A stretch of 39,447 bases of DNA, from assembly GCA_026707585.1 (NCBI GenBank), contig JAPOWQ010000042.1, positions 1 to 39,447 on the forward strand, in the 5' to 3' direction. The position numbers and the translations under genes were made by a program. The notes beneath the pieces are model-generated. The model saw only the letters and a list, made by a program, of their open reading frames with translations. It was not told where the DNA came from and did no database searches. This document shows, in pieces, positions 18,332 to 27,505 of the stretch; positions within the stretch are counted from its first letter, which is position 1; the number at the start of each line of letters is the position of its first letter. The stretch comes from Chloroflexota bacterium. GTDB lineage: Bacteria; Chloroflexota; UBA11872.

Positions 18332-21300
18332 CAGTCACCGTCGGTCCGATATTCTGCCGGCTCCTCCTGCACCATCATCGGCTGGGTCATGGCGTCCACT
18401 TCCAGCCAGTAGTGTTGGACCTTGCTCACCTCGTGCCAGGGGAACCGGGCAGGATCCTTGATGGGCTCTTGCAACTGGGGCTCGGCGGCGCAGTTGGTGA
18501 CGACATAGAGCCAATAGCAGTCGCGGCGGTCCTCGGCCACACGGCGCTCGTTGGGGGTCAACAGGATGGTTCCGGATTCAGCGGCGAGGCCCTTCACCTC
18601 AATCAGGCGTAGCTCCCCCGACTCCACATCAAGGCTGGTGACGTCGTAGCCCAGATTCTTCTCATGAACGTCGAAAACTTGCCTCCGCTGGGCCTTCTCG
18701 TGCTCCATCACCACCTGCATGGCGGTTGATTCTGTGTCGGGATTGGGTCGCAGGTGTCTCACGTCGGGAGCGTCTCGTTCGGGATGGGGCAGGACTAAGA
18801 CGCTGGCAAGCCGTTCGACGCCCTGCAGGGTGAGCGCCCGCTGCTGGGTCGACTCTCGCCGTCGCCGCTCCCGCCGGGCCATCGCTTCGTCATGTCGCGC
18901 GTCCGCCTGAGCCAGTCGCCCCTCGGCGCCGGTGATCTGTTTCTCCACGTCGTCCGAAGCACGGCCGATCTCTTGGTCGATGCGCTGCAGCACCTCGGTC
19001 AGCGATAGCTCAACGTGCTCGGCGATGCGGTCGATTTCGGTCACTCGTTCGGCCGTGACTTCTTCGATGAAGGGCGTGAATGCGTGCTCGTTCAGCCAGT
19101 CAGTCGCCTCCGGGAGTGACGTGACGGAGGGCAGATCGTCAGGATCCGCGTCGGCGGGGCTCAGATTGCCCAGGACGTCCGGCTCGCGGAGACGAGGAAG
19201 GGCGCCCTCGGCGAGCTCGACGGCGAACAGCCGCTCGTGGATGACGCGCCCCAGCCCGTCCACGACGCGGGCGCGGTAGAAGTCGATCCGCGCGGGAGTC
19301 TCGTGGTCGAGCGAATGGAAGCAGGCGCCCTTGGCAAAGGCGTCCTGGCCGGTTTCGAGGCAGTGACGCCGCAGAGCTTCAAATAGCGGATGGCCCGGCG
19401 TGACCCACTCCAGGTTGTGCTGCTCCGCTGTGTCCCTGTCCGCCGACAGACGGGGATAGCGAGCGACGAGATCGGGAAGGCTCCAGTCCGGCTCCCGTTC
19501 GTATCGCCTCAGCACCGTGGGCGTCCGACCCGGCTGGAACGTGTGGGACAGGCGGTACACCGGGTCGAGGGTCAACCCGACGTCCCGCGCGCTTTCGGAC
19601 ATAAAGCGGGCAATCGTCTCGGGCACGACCCGACGTTCCTGGGCACGAGCGCGGCGCTCCACCAGCATCTCGAGATTGAGCTTCTTTGCCGCCAGTCCTT
19701 CGAGTGCTGTCTGGCAGATCTCCCGAAAGCGCCCCTCGTCCACGTCACGCAGCAGCCGATCCTCTAAGTCTTCTTCTCCCAGCTTTCCCGCGTAGAATTC
19801 CCGGAGGATTCGCTCCATCTGGGCGGCGGGCAGGACCTCGCCGACTACGTTGAACACGGCGTCATCGTCGAGGGCGTCGCGAATCTCCTGAAGCTTGGAC
19901 AGCAGCCGTTGGAGCACCCGCCCCTCGATGGTGTTGGCGGCGACGAAGTTGAAGATGAGGCAGTCGAAGCGCTGACCGTAGCGGTGGATGCGGCCCATGC
20001 GTTGTTCGAGCCAGTTGGGGTTCCAGGGGATGTCGTAGTTGAAGAGGATGTGGCAGCACTGGAGGTTGATTCCTTCGCCAGCGGCCTCGGTAGCGACCAG
20101 AACCTGGATGTGGCCGTCCCTGAACTGCTGCTCGGCGTAGAGGCGCGTCCCCGGCTCGTCGCGCGAGCCTGGCCGCATTCCGCCGTGGATGGAACCAACG
20201 CGGAACCCCCAGGACTTCAGCCTCTCGACCAGGTAGTCGAGGGTGTCCTTGAACTCGGTGAAGATGAGCAACCGTTGGTCGGGGTCGTCGAAGAATCCCT
20301 GCTGCCGCATGATGTCGTTGAGGCGGGTGAGCTTGGCCTCCTGGCCTGTCGCCTCGACGGTCGCAGCCTGCTCTGCGAGCTGCCGGAGTTCGGCAATCTC
20401 CCTGCGAACCTCATCGGCGTTCCCGGCCAGCGTGATCGCCTCCAGCAACTGTTCGAGGCGCTCGCGCTCGGTGTCCTCCAACTCCTCCAGGTCCTCCCAG
20501 TCGGGTAGGTCCGGCGGCGCTGTCCTCGCAAGGTCCTGGGCTTGCTTGAGGCCCTCGTCCAGGCGGTTGGCCCGATTCTCCAGCGAGCGGCGCATGGCAT
20601 GGGCGCTGGAGGCGAGACGCCGCTGGTATAGCGACATGAGGAAGCCAACAGCGCGTGCTCGCGGGTCGTCGCCCTGGTCCGCGGCGCGGCGGCTCTGCCG
20701 CTTCACGAGCCGAGTAACCGCCAGATAAAGATTGAACTCCGGGCCATCCATCGTGAAGTCGGCGGTATTCGTGATGCGCTTGGTGAATACGGGCCTTGCT
20801 GCCCACGCGCCGTTCGGCTGGCGCTCCGGGAAGTAGACCATCGCCTCCTTGGTACGGCGCAGGTAGAAGGGCGCCCGCCTGCGGTCCATCGCCTTCCGAA
20901 TGGACGTCACGTCGGCGTAGGCGTCCTGGTCCAAGAGCTGGAGGAAGAGGGTGAAGTTGTGCGGGTCGCCCTTGTGCGGCGTGGCGGTCAGCAGCAGCAG
21001 GTTGTCGGCGCTGTCCCGCAGCAGCTCGCCCAGCCGGTAGCGCTGGCTCTTATGGGTCTCGTCTCGCGCCGACATGCGGTGCGCTTCGTCGACGATGACC
21101 AGGTCCCAGCGCACCTGCCGCAGACCGGGAAGGATGTCGTCCCGCTTGGCGAGGTCGAGTGACGTGATGACCTGCCGCTGTTCGAGCCATTGGTTGATGC
21201 CGAACTGATCCCGAATGTCGCTTCCCTTCAGGACGAAGAACCGCTCGTCGAACTTCTCCCGGAGCTCTCGCTGCCACTGAAAGGCCAGGTTCGCCGGGCA

Positions 21301-21822
21301 CACCACGAGCACTCGGTCGGCCAGGCCCCGCAGCTTGAGTTCCCGGACGAGGAGGCCGGCCATGATGGTCTTGCCGGCACCGGCGTCATCGGCAAGGAGG
21401 AACCGCACGCTGGGGAGCTTGAGCAGGTAGTCGTAGACGGCCTCCAGCTGGTGGGGCAACGGGTCGACCCGCGAGATGGATAGGCCAAAGTACGGATCGA
21501 ACTCGTGGGCGATGCCGAGGGCGTACGCCTGGAGGCCAAGTCGCAGGAGCCGTCCGTCGCCGTCGTAGGCGAGGGTGGAATCCGCGATGCTGAGGCTTGC
21601 GATGTCGGCCGCCGTCAGGGTCACGCGGCGGAATCGCTCCGTGCGCTGGCCGACCAGACCCGCGTCCACGGAGCCGATTCCGTTCGTCCGAACGGTCTCC
21701 ACCCGCATCGGCTCACTGAACTGCGGACCGGTCAGCACCTGCCCTTCGCGAATCACGGTTTCAGCGCTCACCTCTGTTCGGCCACCAACCACTGAGAAGA
21801 ACCTTCCGACCAGATAGGACAA
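18331..21822 (-). CDS. SNF2-family helicase with C-terminal DUF3883
   Basis: 1163 residues. An N-terminal region with GQVLTGPQFSEPMRVETV precedes the SNF2 motor: Walker A DDAGAGKT at 145-152, DEAH at 245-248, LTATPHKGD in motif III, and LVATEAAGEGINLQ plus RMGRIHRYGQ in lobe 2. A coiled-coil, charged region covers roughly 940-1010. The last ~110 residues are DUF3883, a PD-(D/E)XK-like fold, with EKNLGYDVTSLDVESGELRLIEVKG (E1075, K1077). This type opens predicted defence operons and resembles the SNF2 protein of class 1 DISARM only in general form. It is first in its operon; the 279 bases upstream hold no gene and must contain the promoter. Starts downstream, such as GTG 21771, are possible. 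Confidence 0.92.
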   Translation of the reverse strand: MSYLVGRFFSVVGGRTEVSAETVIREGQVLTGPQFSEPMRVETVRTNGIGSVDAGLVGQRTERFRRVTLTAADIASLSIADSTLAYDGDGRLLRLGLQAYALGIAHEFDPYFGLSISRVDPLPHQLEAVYDYLLKLPSVRFLLADDAGAGKTIMAGLLVRELKLRGLADRVLVVCPANLAFQWQRELREKFDERFFVLKGSDIRDQFGINQWLEQRQVITSLDLAKRDDILPGLRQVRWDLVIVDEAHRMSARDETHKSQRYRLGELLRDSADNLLLLTATPHKGDPHNFTLFLQLLDQDAYADVTSIRKAMDRRRAPFYLRRTKEAMVYFPERQPNGAWAARPVFTKRITNTADFTMDGPEFNLYLAVTRLVKRQSRRAADQGDDPRARAVGFLMSLYQRRLASSAHAMRRSLENRANRLDEGLKQAQDLARTAPPDLPDWEDLEELEDTERERLEQLLEAITLAGNADEVRREIAELRQLAEQAATVEATGQEAKLTRLNDIMRQQGFFDDPDQRLLIFTEFKDTLDYLVERLKSWGFRVGSIHGGMRPGSRDEPGTRLYAEQQFRDGHIQVLVATEAAGEGINLQCCHILFNYDIPWNPNWLEQRMGRIHRYGQRFDCLIFNFVAANTIEGRVLQRLLSKLQEIRDALDDDAVFNVVGEVLPAAQMERILREFYAGKLGEEDLEDRLLRDVDEGRFREICQTALEGLAAKKLNLEMLVERRARAQERRVVPETIARFMSESARDVGLTLDPVYRLSHTFQPGRTPTVLRRYEREPDWSLPDLVARYPRLSADRDTAEQHNLEWVTPGHPLFEALRRHCLETGQDAFAKGACFHSLDHETPARIDFYRARVVDGLGRVIHERLFAVELAEGALPRLREPDVLGNLSPADADPDDLPSVTSLPEATDWLNEHAFTPFIEEVTAERVTEIDRIAEHVELSLTEVLQRIDQEIGRASDDVEKQITGAEGRLAQADARHDEAMARRERRRRESTQQRALTLQGVERLASVLVLPHPERDAPDVRHLRPNPDTESTAMQVVMEHEKAQRRQVFDVHEKNLGYDVTSLDVESGELRLIEVKGLAAESGTILLTPNERRVAEDRRDCYWLYVVTNCAAEPQLQEPIKDPARFPWHEVSKVQHYWLEVDAMTQPMMVQEEPAEYRTDGD

Positions 21823-22101
21823 CCGTCAATTTGAAGATGGTACGGCTTGCGGTCAGGCCAGGCCCACCATCGCTTACGGTAGGTAGCACCGTCTTCGAGA
21901 TATGGCTCGGTAGCCCGTCGGCGCATAGCCGCCTCTCGATTTCTGTCGTGTGATGCAGAGGCACGAAGGAACATAGGGATCGTCTTGCCACCGGCGATCT
22001 ACTCTCCCTGCGTCTCCCCCACCTCCCCCCGATAGCCGATGCGGGCCTCGGCGAGGATGCACATCCGGCTTGCCTCGCAGCCTCATCGGGTGGCTGTGGG
22101 T

Positions 22102-22602
22102 TCATGGCCAATGGGTAGCGACGTCAATTGAGAATCGCCAGTCTGATCCTCGGTAGACTCTGCCAGTTGTACTTGTGACTCGTGGTCGTAGCTTTGCCAC
22201 AGTTTTATCAGATACCTCTTTAGGTGACAAGGATTGCAGTAGAGAGGCCAGCTTCTCGGCAGGAAAATACCAGCTCTTGGTGGTTTCAGGCTCTAAAGTT
22301 GTCGGAAGTGAATCATGGGATCGAGGTGGTGGGGCATTAGGCATGACTGGGACGCCGTGTGTCTTGGTAAACATGAGTCGAACATCCTGAATATCGATCG
22401 CCCTGTCACTTTGGTTATTGACGGTTATCTTCACAGCCTTCTCAGTAAAGCCATGTTCGCGGCTAACTGGACCTCGTTCTTCTCCTATATCTATGCGAAT
22501 GCCTCCGTGAGTCGGTAGTCGATCCCATATCCAGTCCTTTAGAACTGTTAACGCAACTCCGAGTATTGCTCCAACGATCGTCCAAATGCCGTTCTCCAAC
22601 AT
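22102..22602 (-). CDS. Single-pass membrane-anchored protein, unknown
   Basis: 166 residues. The first 25 residues include one hydrophobic helix (WTIVGAILGVALTVLKDWIW), after which a soluble domain begins with RIDIGEERGP and contains VKITVNNQSDRAIDIQDVRL, a pattern of alternating hydrophobic residues typical of beta-sandwich domains. The C-terminus ends with YRGSDWRFSIDVATHWP. GC is visibly lower than in the neighbouring operons. It lies upstream of, and in the same direction as, the SNF2 operon with a gap of 279 bases. It is not recognised. Association with defence is by position only. Confidence 0.6.
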   Translation of the reverse strand: MLENGIWTIVGAILGVALTVLKDWIWDRLPTHGGIRIDIGEERGPVSREHGFTEKAVKITVNNQSDRAIDIQDVRLMFTKTHGVPVMPNAPPPRSHDSLPTTLEPETTKSWYFPAEKLASLLQSLSPKEVSDKTVAKLRPRVTSTTGRVYRGSDWRFSIDVATHWP

Positions 22603-23079
22603 AACTTCGCTATCCTACGCGCTTCATGAGATCGCGATATGTCTTGGCTTCAATAGCCTGGAGAACTTAAGCACTGCTATCGCTCCGGCTGGGCCTGAGT
22701 GGGCAATAGATGGTACTATATTATTGATTTGGCGGGTGGCTCTATAGTCCCTTGGCACCGCCAACTCTATTGGCAGTTCAAGCCTCTTCGAGTGTGCCAG
22801 GGCATACCGAACTGACAACTTTCCGGTGGGCGGTTGGGCTGTACAGCATCCGACGGGTCACCTCCAACTGTTTGGCAATCACATGGTAGCGTCCGGCGGT
22901 ACCGCGCTACCATAAACTAGCTTGACGTTCCGAGGTTTATCGAAGGGACTCGCCATCTTGGGGTTGGTTCGTCCTCGGCCGGCCGAGGACTTTCCTGTTC
23001 CGTATGGTCCCTCCCATGATTGGGCTGTTGTGGGTGCCTCGTCGTCGCCGGACGCTGCCGTTCCGCAGGTCGGACCGAC
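22603..23079. other. AT-richer stretch without a recognised gene
   Basis: A 64-codon minus frame (22624-22818) has no family features. The composition is less GC-rich than the surroundings, and short patches such as TACTATATTATTGATTT near 22711 differ from the rest of the window. It probably holds upstream regulatory sequence of the 166-aa gene plus decayed DNA leading to the hsdR remnant. Confidence 0.3.
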
Positions 23080-23258
23080 TCTGCACCTGGGTTGGCGGCC
23101 GGCGCGGCAGGTCCTCGCAATGGGAGAAGGTGCCGAAGAGTTGGTCATCCAGGTCGTTGCGGTCGGTGGGGACGACGACCGTCGGGTTCTCCAGCGCTGT
23201 CCTATGGGCCATCCGCGCCGGCATAGTAGGCCGTCGTCAGGCTCTACGAATGCCTTGG
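23080..23258 (-). pseudogene. hsdR fragment (decayed type I restriction subunit)
   Basis: On the minus strand the sequence reads [21 protein letters not shown], then [19 protein letters not shown]. This aligns with the hsdR gene at 29-32 kb ([37 protein letters not shown]). Just before it, YYAGA is in a different frame, corresponding to FYAGA of the intact copy, so one frameshift lies between. Only about 60 codons around helicase motif Ia survive. It is a relic of a different type I system, since many residues differ from the local hsdR. Confidence 0.75.
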
Positions 23259-23383
23259 GCCAAGCGACGCCGCTGCGGTGACAGACGACAAGGCCGATCG
23301 CGCGCAGGAAAACGAGCTTGGGCCCAGAGAACTGAAACCCAAGCAGGGCGTTCAGTTCGACGCACGGGTGGGGAATGAGACGT

Positions 23384-24571
23384 TCAGTGAGCGGAGAAGA
23401 TTGGGGTTCGTTCGCCAGGCCAGTCCTCCGGCAGGTCCAACAAGTCGCCGAGAGGCAAACCCGCTTCCCATCGAATCTCTCCGTTCCGAACACGGGCGCT
23501 TCCCAGCCGCAGTAGTTCACGCGGAACATCAGCTTGGATGTATGGGTTGACGTACAGATGGGACGTGACGCTATGCGCGGTCCACGGCCAGGCACCACGG
23601 AAGAACAGCACACCGTGCAGCCGGCGGTATCGACTCCCGGCGCGATTGCACCACACCGCGTCGGGCTCACGCGACACGTGTGGGAGCGTGACGACGTTGC
23701 CGTGTTCGTCCTCCTGCCATGACACCAATTTCTGACCAAAAAGCGCTGATAGCTCGTCCTCACGATCCTGGAAGCCGCTCTGTGTGTTCATTGCGATAAT
23801 CAGCGGCCGATTGAGGTCTCGGTGCTGCTTTGCTTTCGCAAGCACGTTCTTACGCAGAGCAACGCCCTCACTCGACGGCCCGCCCTTACCAGGACCACTA
23901 TGGATCAACCTCTTAGAGTCATGCTCGAAGCGATGGATTGCCGCCAGGGTAAGAACCCAGCTCCCGTGAGAGATTTCGAGGCTTGGCTCCGCCTCAATGC
24001 TGCCCGGGCTTCTGAATTTCCCGTCGATCCGATCAACCCACCGCTGAACCTTTGCCTTGATTCGACGAATTGGCGGAGATTGGGCCAGATTCCCACGAGT
24101 TCGAGCGTGCAGTGCGATTCCCGTCGGTCGCTCGACAGCCAACGCATCGATGGCATCAAGTACCTCATCCTCGAGCGGGTCCTCGGCCATGAATCCTTTG
24201 AGGCCGACAACATTGGCTTCGACGTAGGAGATGCCGCCGCTGCCACTCGTGGTTGCGAAATCAGGCCGACCGCGACCACATTGCGATTCGGGGTGCACCT
24301 CGGGAGAGAGCCCCAGTCGGCGGAAGACTTCGTGCAGAAAGAGTTCGAAGAAAGCGGACCCGTGGTTATGGTCGCGTTTCCGGAACCGTGCGCGAAGGTC
24401 GCTTTTAGAGCTGTCCGGGTAACGCTCGAACCACTGCTCGAGCGTGTCGCGCATGTTGTGGCAGGCAGGCCAAGCCGACGTGTTCAGAAAATCGAAGGAC
24501 GGTCTCGCTCGCGTCGAGGGCCGATGATCCGTACGCTCAATGTCGTCGAAGAGCGTCAGCTCACGCACCAT
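23384..24571 (-). CDS. Nuclease-like protein of unknown family, 395 aa
   Basis: Not assigned to a named family. After a short N-terminal LTLFDDIE, the region 60-125 has the order expected of a PD-(D/E)XK nuclease: a helix with FFELFLHEVFRRLGL (E79, E83), then RGRPDFATTSG with D104, then a strand ISYVEANV. The canonical Glu-x-Lys is Glu-x-Asn here, so activity is uncertain. The rest (130-395) holds mixed alpha/beta sequence including LIIAMNTQSGF near 255 and ends PIFSAH. It is a single gene surrounded by fragments. A role as an orphan restriction-type nuclease is possible. Confidence 0.65.
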   Translation of the reverse strand: MVRELTLFDDIERTDHRPSTRARPSFDFLNTSAWPACHNMRDTLEQWFERYPDSSKSDLRARFRKRDHNHGSAFFELFLHEVFRRLGLSPEVHPESQCGRGRPDFATTSGSGGISYVEANVVGLKGFMAEDPLEDEVLDAIDALAVERPTGIALHARTRGNLAQSPPIRRIKAKVQRWVDRIDGKFRSPGSIEAEPSLEISHGSWVLTLAAIHRFEHDSKRLIHSGPGKGGPSSEGVALRKNVLAKAKQHRDLNRPLIIAMNTQSGFQDREDELSALFGQKLVSWQEDEHGNVVTLPHVSREPDAVWCNRAGSRYRRLHGVLFFRGAWPWTAHSVTSHLYVNPYIQADVPRELLRLGSARVRNGEIRWEAGLPLGDLLDLPEDWPGERTPIFSAH

Positions 24572-24948
24572 CGTTCGCTCCTACCCCGGCGGCTCCGGCT
24601 GCTCAATCAAGCACACTCGGAAGGGTCAACTCGTAATAGTGTAGGGGGCGCAGCGACGCTCCCGGCCCGTCTGAAGGCGCAACATTCGTCCCTATCTGTC
24701 GCATTCCTCGTTGGACCGCCCGCGGCAGCGTGCTCGACAACGCGAAGCTGATGGACCGCCTACGAGGCTTACGCGGCTGTCGCTCTACGAGGAATGCCGA
24801 ACGTCGACCTCTCCCTTGACGAGGAGAATTCGGCTCTCCTCACTCGGATGAAAGGGCGCAGACAAGAACGCCTGCGCCCATTCTGTTACCCGAATCTACA
24901 GGGAGACCTCCCAGCGGAAAGTTCGCAGTACAGTCCCCGTAGGCCTAC

Positions 24949-25003
24949 CAAGCTGGACAAAATCAAGAACCTTTACGCTGAGGTTCGTTCTGAACCTATA
25001 GGG
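24949..25003 (+). repeat. Degenerate hairpin repeat, copy A
   Basis: Shares AGCTGG, GAACCTT, TGAGGT and TAGG blocks in the same order with 29088-29143. GAACCT and AGGTTC can pair across TTACGCTG. Copy B keeps five of six pairs. It may be a dispersed terminator or a miniature element. Confidence 0.4.
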
Positions 25004-25006
25004 AAA

Positions 25007-25036
25007 GGGTTCACCCCTACGCGCGTGGGGATCACA
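25007..25036 (+). CRISPR. Isolated type I-E-like CRISPR repeat, copy 1
   Basis: The 30 bases start GGGTTCA and contain CCCCTACGCGCGTGGGG followed by ATCACA. Short CCCC/GGGG-bounded dyads and a TTCA...ATCAC frame are typical of type I-E repeats. It is identical to 27209-27231 over 23 bases. There is no adjacent spacer-repeat unit, so it is an orphan, not an array. Confidence 0.5.
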
Positions 25037-25381
25037 GACGAGGTGCGCCGCTGGCCCTGATCATTTTGGAGCATTGCCTTGGGCGCCCAGGTATAAGCCG
25101 CCTGGTTCCCGGCCCTTTTCGTCTGGACATTGTCCCGGTTGAGCTCCGTGAAGGCCGCCGCGTACGCGCGCCCCCTCGTTGAGCGCACGGCGCGCCAAGT
25201 CGCTGACGCCCGTGACTTCTGCAAACGGGGCAGATATGACCGCGACCCCTTGGGGATCAAGTGAACTGCGGGGGCCGGGAATCCTTCAAGCGCAGTATCT
25301 CCGCCCGCAGCTCACACATGGATACTCCAAGCGGCGTCTGCCTGCTGCCCAAGGTATTCAGATACGGCCGCCCGCTGCATC

Positions 25382-25621
25382 GGCTCTGGCGCTACGTTCT
25401 GCTGGCCGGCGGATGTCGCGGCTGTCATCTGGTTCGTCGCACTGCATGCCTTCTCGCGGCACCCAGCGACCGTGTGGAGCGGCAGCTACTCCGTCTGTGT
25501 TGTCTACGACGCCCCCATCCTGCCGGAAGCAGATCCGTGGGTGGGCATGGGCGGCTTGCTGGTGGGCGCTTGGCTCGGGATGGGCCTTTCCTGGCTGTAT
25601 GCCCGCTACCTGGAGGGCTAG
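25382..25621 (+). CDS. Possible small membrane protein or fragment
   Basis: In this frame 79 codons end at TAG and give two hydrophobic stretches: DVAAVIWFVALHAF and WVGMGGLLVGAWLGMGLSWLY, separated by a short loop with YDAPILPEADP. The ordered pattern suggests real coding sequence. No ATG or well-placed alternative start was found at the left end, so it may be a 5'-truncated gene. Confidence 0.35.
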   Translation, partial: GSGATFCWPADVAAVIWFVALHAFSRHPATVWSGSYSVCVVYDAPILPEADPWVGMGGLLVGAWLGMGLSWLYARYLEG

Positions 25622-25797
25622 CGACCGCAGGCATCCTGGTCCACAAACGCTCAATTAGTCGGTAAACTGGTACGGCTTGAGTGCGATGATTGACCCATGA
25701 GCGCCATGTGCATTTTCGCAACCCGTAGCGCGCTCAATATCGTCGGTCTGCTGGCTAACATGCATCGCGTCGCCACTGCGGCTGACCACACGAGCCA

Positions 25798-26917
25798 TTG
25801 TCTGTGCGAGGCTTGGGGGCGCGCACCTTAGCGGCGAGCACGCTCGCCGAATTGACAACCCTGTTCCGCACGCCGGAGCGTGGAACTCATCGCTCTACTG
25901 CCGAAGTCGCCCGCGCGGCACGCGCGTTGCTTCGGACCGCGTTCCTGATCCCAGCCGTAGCGCTTATCGCACAAGGCGCTCTGCTCTTGGCTGCGGCAGG
26001 GGCCCTTGGACGCCTAACGTATTTTCTCACGCCTGTGGATCTGCGACGGGTGGCGCACGATCCAGCCTGGGTGAACACAGGCGTCGTCGCTGAGATACGG
26101 GGCGAAGTCTTTCTCGTCGCCAGTGTACTCGCGATGCTCTCGGTAGTCCCGGCTTTTGCGGCTTGGCTGGGCCGAGCATTTGCAAATGCGCTCGGTTCGG
26201 ACGTCAGCATTTCACCCGAACGTGCGGTTCTTCGCGCCCTCGGAAGTTCCGCAGGTTCCACATTGATCTTGTTGCTGGCGCTGAGCTTCGGCACTGGGTG
26301 GAGTCGGGCAGTGCCGGCGATCGTCTTGGCAGGTGCTGGATTCGTTGTCACGTCATCTTATGCTTCGACGGCTATGGGTCGCGGCAGGCGCCGATGGTCG
26401 ACCCACCATACGGCGGCACGCATGGTTGCTATCGCCCGGCGTTGCTCTGTGCTTGGGCTTACTCGCGTTGGTCACCCAGGTGGCCTCGATCTCGGCGTTC
26501 GACTGTGGATGGCCATGCACGGACACCAAAGCCTTGATTGCTCGCGCAGGCTCGCCGTCGACCTTTGAGCACCTGACCAGGGATGACGCATATCGGGCGT
26601 GGGTGCACGAGCTCAACGCTCGGTATGCAGGGGCGGGGCTACTGAGCATCACGGCAGGCGCATTCCGTATCCCCGTAGGCTTGGCGGCAGGTCGCGCCAT
26701 CCGCCGCATCACCTCGGCACAGGAAGCACAGGTCGCCGCTCGGTTCTCAGATACCGTGACCGACGAACAGCCGACGCCGTCGGACACCCGATCACTAGCA
26801 CCGAGCGCGCGCAAGGAGCTGAATTGCGGCATGTGCGAATCCTTGAGTTCGGCGAGTTCGAGAGTGTGCCTGAACTGGGGGAGCAAGCGACTCTTCGTCC
26901 CACCGCCATCTCGTTGA
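25798..26917 (+). pseudogene. Membrane protein gene with probable frameshift
   Basis: The first frame (25798 to about 26390) encodes four likely membrane segments: FLIPAVALIAQGALLLAAAG, VFLVASVLAMLSVVPAFAAW, TLILLLALSFGTGW and AIVLAGAGFVVTS. After GRGRRR the frame loses sense, while the +1 frame continues with GVALCLGLLALVTQVASISAF and a loop starting DCGWPCTDTK, then LLSITAGAFRIPVGLAAG. A single-base shift near 26385-26400 would join them. The protein is not recognised. An assembly error is an alternative to a true pseudogene. Confidence 0.45.
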
Positions 26918-27295
26918 GTCTCTAGATGGGCTTGCCAGTCGTGCGGGTTTCGCAGTCCGTCGGTCGCGTCCGCGCGCAGCAACTGTGGCCACCGACGCAG
27001 CGCCGCTTTCTGATTCCCGAACTTGTGTAGCCCGTCTCGGCACCGTTTGACCGGATCACCCGGCCTGGAAGCATCAGCAGTGTCAGCGCCCCCGCCATTA
27101 ACCTGAGCAGCCCGTACCGAGCACCGCAAGCGGCATTGCACTCCGCCATTGTTGGGGCATCAGGGTGAGCGCGTAAGACCGCGGTCTGGGGACGCGCCTG
27201 GGGTTTACCCCCTACGCGCGTGGGGATCACATCACGTTAGCGTCGGGCAGTCCGCGTGCCTGGACGAGGCTTCCCCCGACGGCGAGGCGTCGTGA
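26918..27295. other. No recognised gene; includes CRISPR-like repeat copy 2
   Basis: The stretch has overlapping short frames on both strands but none with family features. Its right part contains the second orphan CRISPR-like repeat. Confidence 0.35.
27201..27231 (+). CRISPR. Isolated type I-E-like CRISPR repeat, copy 2
   Basis: The same 23-base block CCCCTACGCGCGTGGGGATCACA as copy 1, preceded by GGGTTTAC instead of GGGTTCA. It lies 2.2 kb from copy 1 in the same direction. No neighbouring repeats or cas genes are present in the window. Confidence 0.5.
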
Positions 27296-27505
27296 GTCGA
27301 CCTGTCCGACAACGTCGCCCTACGGGTGGGCTTTCCGGTGGGCAACATCGACGTGCCGGGGGCGGTGACGGATGTGCGGTTCGAGGTGGCGTTACGCGCG
27401 CCATCCGTCACGGTGCCTGCGGCGGCGTACAGCTTCACCGTCTACGTGGACGGCACGGCCGTCGCCACTGTCGCGGGCTGGCAACCCGTGCCGGCCGACA
27501 ACTGA
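27296..27505 (+). pseudogene. Beta-rich protein fragment
   Basis: 69 codons ending at TGA encode VDLSDNVALRVGFPVGN, then VRFEVALRAPSV and YSFTVYVDGTAVATVAGW, an all-beta pattern like the C-terminal half of DUF6941-type proteins. A TGA sits immediately upstream at 27293-27295, and the frame before it (CLDEASPDGEAS) could be continuous with it, so this may be another gene broken by CGA to TGA. The assignment is weak. Confidence 0.35.

Larger units (their letters stand above)
24572..25381. other. Intergenic stretch with repeats, no convincing gene
   Basis: Several short open frames overlap here on both strands, none with ordered features. It contains a hairpin repeat shared with 29.1 kb (24949-25003) followed immediately by an isolated CRISPR-like repeat (25007-25036). 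The rest appears to be decayed or non-coding. Confidence 0.4.

Noticed and set aside
10889-21822. Calling the operon DISARM or BREX
   Set aside because: No DrmA/DrmB/DrmC, PglZ or BrxC-type proteins are present; only the SNF2 and methylase parts are generally similar.
21761-22111. Short minus frames just upstream of the SNF2 helicase
   Set aside because: They overlap the helicase start region, have weak starts and no family features; more likely leader or promoter DNA.
22879-23763. A 294-codon minus frame
   Set aside because: It overlaps the better 395-aa gene and the hsdR remnant in other frames and has no ordered sequence of its own.
25007-27231. A CRISPR array
   Set aside because: Only two repeat-like units 2.2 kb apart, no regular spacers and no cas genes.
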